Source of the DNA: Oribacterium sp. WCC10
Lineage (GTDB): Bacteria; Bacillota; Clostridia; Lachnospirales; Lachnospiraceae
Length of the DNA stretch: 64,000 bases
Assembly (NCBI RefSeq): GCF_900113415.1
Contig: NZ_FOPH01000006.1
Coordinates: 1-64,000 of the forward strand
Direction: 5' to 3'
Positions within the stretch are counted from its first letter, which is position 1. Each line of letters opens with the position of its first letter. Shown in pieces: positions 61,688 to 64,000 of the stretch. The position numbers were made by a program, and so were the translations under genes. Below the pieces are notes generated by a model. The model did no database searches and was not told the DNA's origin. It worked only from the letters and a program-made list of their open reading frames with translations.

Positions 61688-62461
61688 ATGAAAGTATTAA
61701 TTTTAGCAGGTGGTTTTGGAACAAGAATTTCAGAGGAATCTCATTTGAAGCCAAAGCCAATGATAGAGATAGGTGAGATGCCTATCCTCTGGCATATCAT
61801 GAAGTATTATTCAAGTTATGGCTTCAATGATTTCGTCATACTTGCCGGATATAAGCAGTATGTTATAAAGGAGTTTTTTGCCAATTACTTCCTTCACAAT
61901 TCGGATGTAACATTTGATCTTTCCAATAATCAGATGGAAGTTCACAACAACATGAACGAACCATGGAAGGTGACTATTGTTGATACGGGATTGAATACCA
62001 TGACTGGAGGACGTATCAAGAGAGTTCAGAAGTATGTAGGAGATGAGCCGTTTATGCTGACTTATGGAGACGGTGTTTCCAATGTTGATATATCGGCGTT
62101 GGTGAATTTTCACAAATCACATGGAAAGATAGCAACCATTACAACAGTTTCTCTTGCACAGCAAAAGGGAGTCCTGGATATAGATGCCGGTAATCATATA
62201 AGATCCTTCAGAGAAAAGGAGGATGAAGACGGCGCGATCATTAATGGTGGATTCATGATCTTTAATCCCGAAGTGTTTGATTATCTCTCCGGTGATAAAT
62301 GCGTTTTGGAACAGGAACCTATGCACAAACTCGCAGCAGATGGACAGCTGATGAGCTTCTACCATCCGTATTTCTGGCAATGCATGGATACCCAGCGTGA
62401 GAAGAAACTGCTTGAAACACTGTGGGAAGAAAATCGTGCTCCATGGAAACGTTGGAGCTGA
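61688..62461 (+). CDS. rfbF: glucose-1-phosphate cytidylyltransferase
   Basis: RfbF makes CDP-glucose from CTP and glucose-1-phosphate. The 257-residue length equals that of known RfbF enzymes. The nucleotide-binding motif KVLILAGGFGTRISEESHLKPKPMIEIG is at 2-29, with MLTYGDGVSNVDI near 123 and MDTQREKKLLETLWEENRAPWK at the end. ATG 61688 is preceded by AAGGATG; upstream in-frame starts are not supported. It acts directly before RfbG, encoded 107 bases downstream. Confidence 0.95.
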   Translation: MKVLILAGGFGTRISEESHLKPKPMIEIGEMPILWHIMKYYSSYGFNDFVILAGYKQYVIKEFFANYFLHNSDVTFDLSNNQMEVHNNMNEPWKVTIVDTGLNTMTGGRIKRVQKYVGDEPFMLTYGDGVSNVDISALVNFHKSHGKIATITTVSLAQQKGVLDIDAGNHIRSFREKEDEDGAIINGGFMIFNPEVFDYLSGDKCVLEQEPMHKLAADGQLMSFYHPYFWQCMDTQREKKLLETLWEENRAPWKRWS

Positions 62462-62568
62462 TGAATGCGATAACAGTAAAGTGTACAAATCAGGTGCATA
62501 TATGATGACTTGTGAAGCTATTACTCATAGCATCAGATTCTGTAACAAAGCATAAAAAGGAAGAAAAG

Positions 62569-63663
62569 ATGTCTAAATTAACTGAGCTTAAAAAATTTTA
62601 TAGCGGAAAGAGAGTGCTTTTAACAGGACATACCGGATTTAAGGGGAGTTGGATGTCACTTATGCTTCATATGCTTGGGGCTGAAGTGTACGGATATTCA
62701 CTTGAGGCTCCGACAGAACCCTCTCTATATGATATTCTGGGACTTGATGCTCTTATTTATTCTGAGATCGGTGATATAAGAAATTATGAGAAACTCCAGA
62801 CCTTCTTTGATAAAGCAAGACCTGAAGTGGTTTTCCATCTTGCGGCTCAGCCCATAGTCAGAACTTCATATGTATTTCCACGGGAAACCTATGAAATCAA
62901 TGTGATGGGAACAGTTAATGTACTTGAGTGTGCAAGAAAATATAATTCAACACATGATGAAAAGATAAAAACATTACTCAATGTTACAACCGATAAAGTT
63001 TATGAGAACAATGATGAGGAAGGCCACGCATTTATAGAGGATGAGAAACTTGACGGATATGATCCCTACAGCAATTCGAAATCATGTTCGGAGCTTGTAA
63101 CTCATAGCTATAAGAAGTCATTTTTTAATGTGGCAGATGGAGAAGTGACGAGAATCTCGACTGCGAGAGCCGGTAATGTTATCGGTGGAGGTGATTTTGC
63201 AAAGGACCGTATCATTCCTGACTGTGTAAGAGATACAATAGAAGGAAAGACTATTCATGTCAGGAATCCTTATAGTACAAGACCATATCAGCATGTACTT
63301 GAGCCGCTATATGTTTATCTTCTTATCGCTATGCAGCAGGCTATGGATGAATCGAAGGCGGATTACTACAATGTGGGGCCGGATGAAGTAGATGCCATCA
63401 CAACGGGTGATCTAGCGGACAAGTTTGTTTCATCCTGGGGAGAAGGAGCAGGCTGGCATACGGAGGCGGAGGCAGATGCTCCGCATGAAGCATCATTTCT
63501 GAAACTAGATACAGGCAAGCTAAAGAGAGTGTTTGGATGGAGTCCTGTATGGCATGTAGATGAGGCTGTAGACCAGACAGTGAAGTGGTACCATGCATGG
63601 CATGATAATGAGAACATGTTGGAGTACACAGAAAAGCAGATTTCTGAGTTTCTTTCATGTTGA
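62569..63663 (+). CDS. rfbG: CDP-glucose 4,6-dehydratase
   Basis: RfbG converts CDP-glucose to CDP-4-keto-6-deoxyglucose with bound NAD. The 364-residue SDR protein has the variant Rossmann motif LLTGHTGFKGSWMSLML (about 16-32), VTTDKVYENNDEEG with the active-site Thr-Asp-Lys, YDPYSNSKSCSEL with catalytic Tyr-x3-Lys, and ARAGNVIGGGDFAKDRIIPD. AAGGAAG precedes ATG 62569. The product feeds 6-deoxy or 3,6-dideoxy sugars, but no rfbH is within the window. Confidence 0.95.
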   Translation: MSKLTELKKFYSGKRVLLTGHTGFKGSWMSLMLHMLGAEVYGYSLEAPTEPSLYDILGLDALIYSEIGDIRNYEKLQTFFDKARPEVVFHLAAQPIVRTSYVFPRETYEINVMGTVNVLECARKYNSTHDEKIKTLLNVTTDKVYENNDEEGHAFIEDEKLDGYDPYSNSKSCSELVTHSYKKSFFNVADGEVTRISTARAGNVIGGGDFAKDRIIPDCVRDTIEGKTIHVRNPYSTRPYQHVLEPLYVYLLIAMQQAMDESKADYYNVGPDEVDAITTGDLADKFVSSWGEGAGWHTEAEADAPHEASFLKLDTGKLKRVFGWSPVWHVDEAVDQTVKWYHAWHDNENMLEYTEKQISEFLSC

Positions 63664-63727
63664 TGGACCGATGTTACGGAATTGTGGCAGGTTTTCTATG
63701 AAAACATGGAACGTAGCATGGTCCATC
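63662..63727 (+). repeat. long inverted repeat after rfbG
   Basis: GATGGACC / GGTCCATC, then ATG / CAT and TACG / CGTA form an interrupted stem of 15 bp around a 33-base loop. It begins in the rfbG stop codon. No T-run follows, so it is not a standard terminator; it may separate rfbG from the acyltransferase mRNA. Confidence 0.45.
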
Positions 63728-63779
63728 GCGAAACGATATTCAAAATGGGCTGATGTTCCCGGTCTTCAGGAGATAGTTT

Positions 63780-64000
63780 ATGGAAAAAAAACAGGGTGAA
63801 CGTGAGATATGGCTGGATGCTGTGAGAGGTTTTGCCATACTTATAGTCCTGACAGTTCATATCATACAGGCGGTTCCTGAATTTCATGATTCGGTTTCCG
63901 GATGTGGAAAGATAGGAGTATGGCTTTTATTTCTGCTTACAGGTTTGTTTACATTAAGACCGTATCTTTCATTGGATAATAATGGTATCCGGCAAAGGCA
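63780..64000 (+). CDS. acyltransferase-3-type membrane protein (5' part only)
   Basis: The first 73 codons of a gene that runs off the window. It begins MEKKQGEREIWLDAVRGFAILIVLTVHIIQ. The D-A-V-R-G-F-A-I-L-I-V-L pattern with an early His in the first membrane helix is typical of the OafA/YrhL acyltransferase-3 family, which O-acetylates or otherwise acylates surface glycans. A second helix GVWLLFLLTGLFTL follows. AGGAGA is 6 bases upstream of the ATG. It fits decoration of the polymer made by this locus. Confidence 0.8.
   Translation, partial: MEKKQGEREIWLDAVRGFAILIVLTVHIIQAVPEFHDSVSGCGKIGVWLLFLLTGLFTLRPYLSLDNNGIRQR

Noticed and set aside
63593-63799. 68-residue frame bridging rfbG and the acyltransferase
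   Set aside because: It starts inside rfbG in another frame, passes through the inverted repeat and lacks a ribosome binding site. The acyltransferase start at 63780 has a good one.

Overview
The window reads as a chromosomal segment of a low-GC Gram-positive anaerobe of the Lachnospiraceae type (Butyrivibrio/Pseudobutyrivibrio-like). This is an inference from protein style, strong AGGAGG ribosome binding sites, TTG/GTG starts, intrinsic terminators, a secretin-less Tad/Flp-type pilus locus and a CIRCE-controlled clpB. No 16S or other definitive taxonomic marker is present. Genes are dense, and no insertion sequence, prophage or CRISPR array was seen.

Layout. 0-2.7 kb: end of a fatty-acid synthesis operon (fabF, fabZ) and a MarR regulator. 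2.7-6 kb: hexuronate genes uxaB-uxaA behind a clear promoter with a perfect 14-bp cre/LacI-type palindrome. 6-7.5 kb: two tiny HPr-like proteins, without the catalytic histidine, flank an 850-bp AT-rich gap. 7.5-17.1 kb: a YgjP-type metallopeptidase, a minus-strand response regulator / histidine kinase / D,D-carboxypeptidase operon, an SH3 membrane protein, trmB, tRNA-Lys(CTT) and an NlpC/P60 lipoprotein. 17.2-25.3 kb: a LysR regulator divergent from the F-type ATP synthase operon atpB-E-F-(H::A)-G-D-C, in which the delta and alpha subunits form one polypeptide. 25.4-35.4 kb: proC, a 32-residue membrane peptide, a lone AIR-synthase C-domain protein, an Lrp regulator with an aminotransferase, a GH13 enzyme, glgB, a small kinase-like protein, tcdA and an orphan protein.

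35.6-46.0 kb: a minus-strand Tad/Flp pilus operon with two prepilin peptidases, TadZ-, TadA-, TadB- and TadC-like proteins, a Flp pilin with a 65-residue leader, TadG/TadE-like pseudopilins and a DUF6382-like protein with no FHA domain. 46.5-51.2 kb: a phosphohexomutase and clpB. 51.5-64 kb: a cell-surface glycan locus with a secreted low-complexity protein, a Wzt-type ABC ATPase, a 1233-residue multidomain glycosyltransferase, a second GT, two polytopic GT-C-like proteins, the CDP-glucose pair rfbF/rfbG and the start of an acyltransferase cut by the window edge.

How it fits together. The right-hand 12 kb looks like one surface-polysaccharide export and decoration system: the mutase could supply glucose-1-phosphate, RfbF/RfbG convert it to CDP-4-keto-6-deoxyglucose, the GTs polymerise or decorate, and the Wzt C-terminal domain recognises the chain. 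The most unusual single gene is the atpH::atpA fusion. The pilus operon has several departures from the textbook Tad set. All assignments are from reading the sequence; no database search was run.
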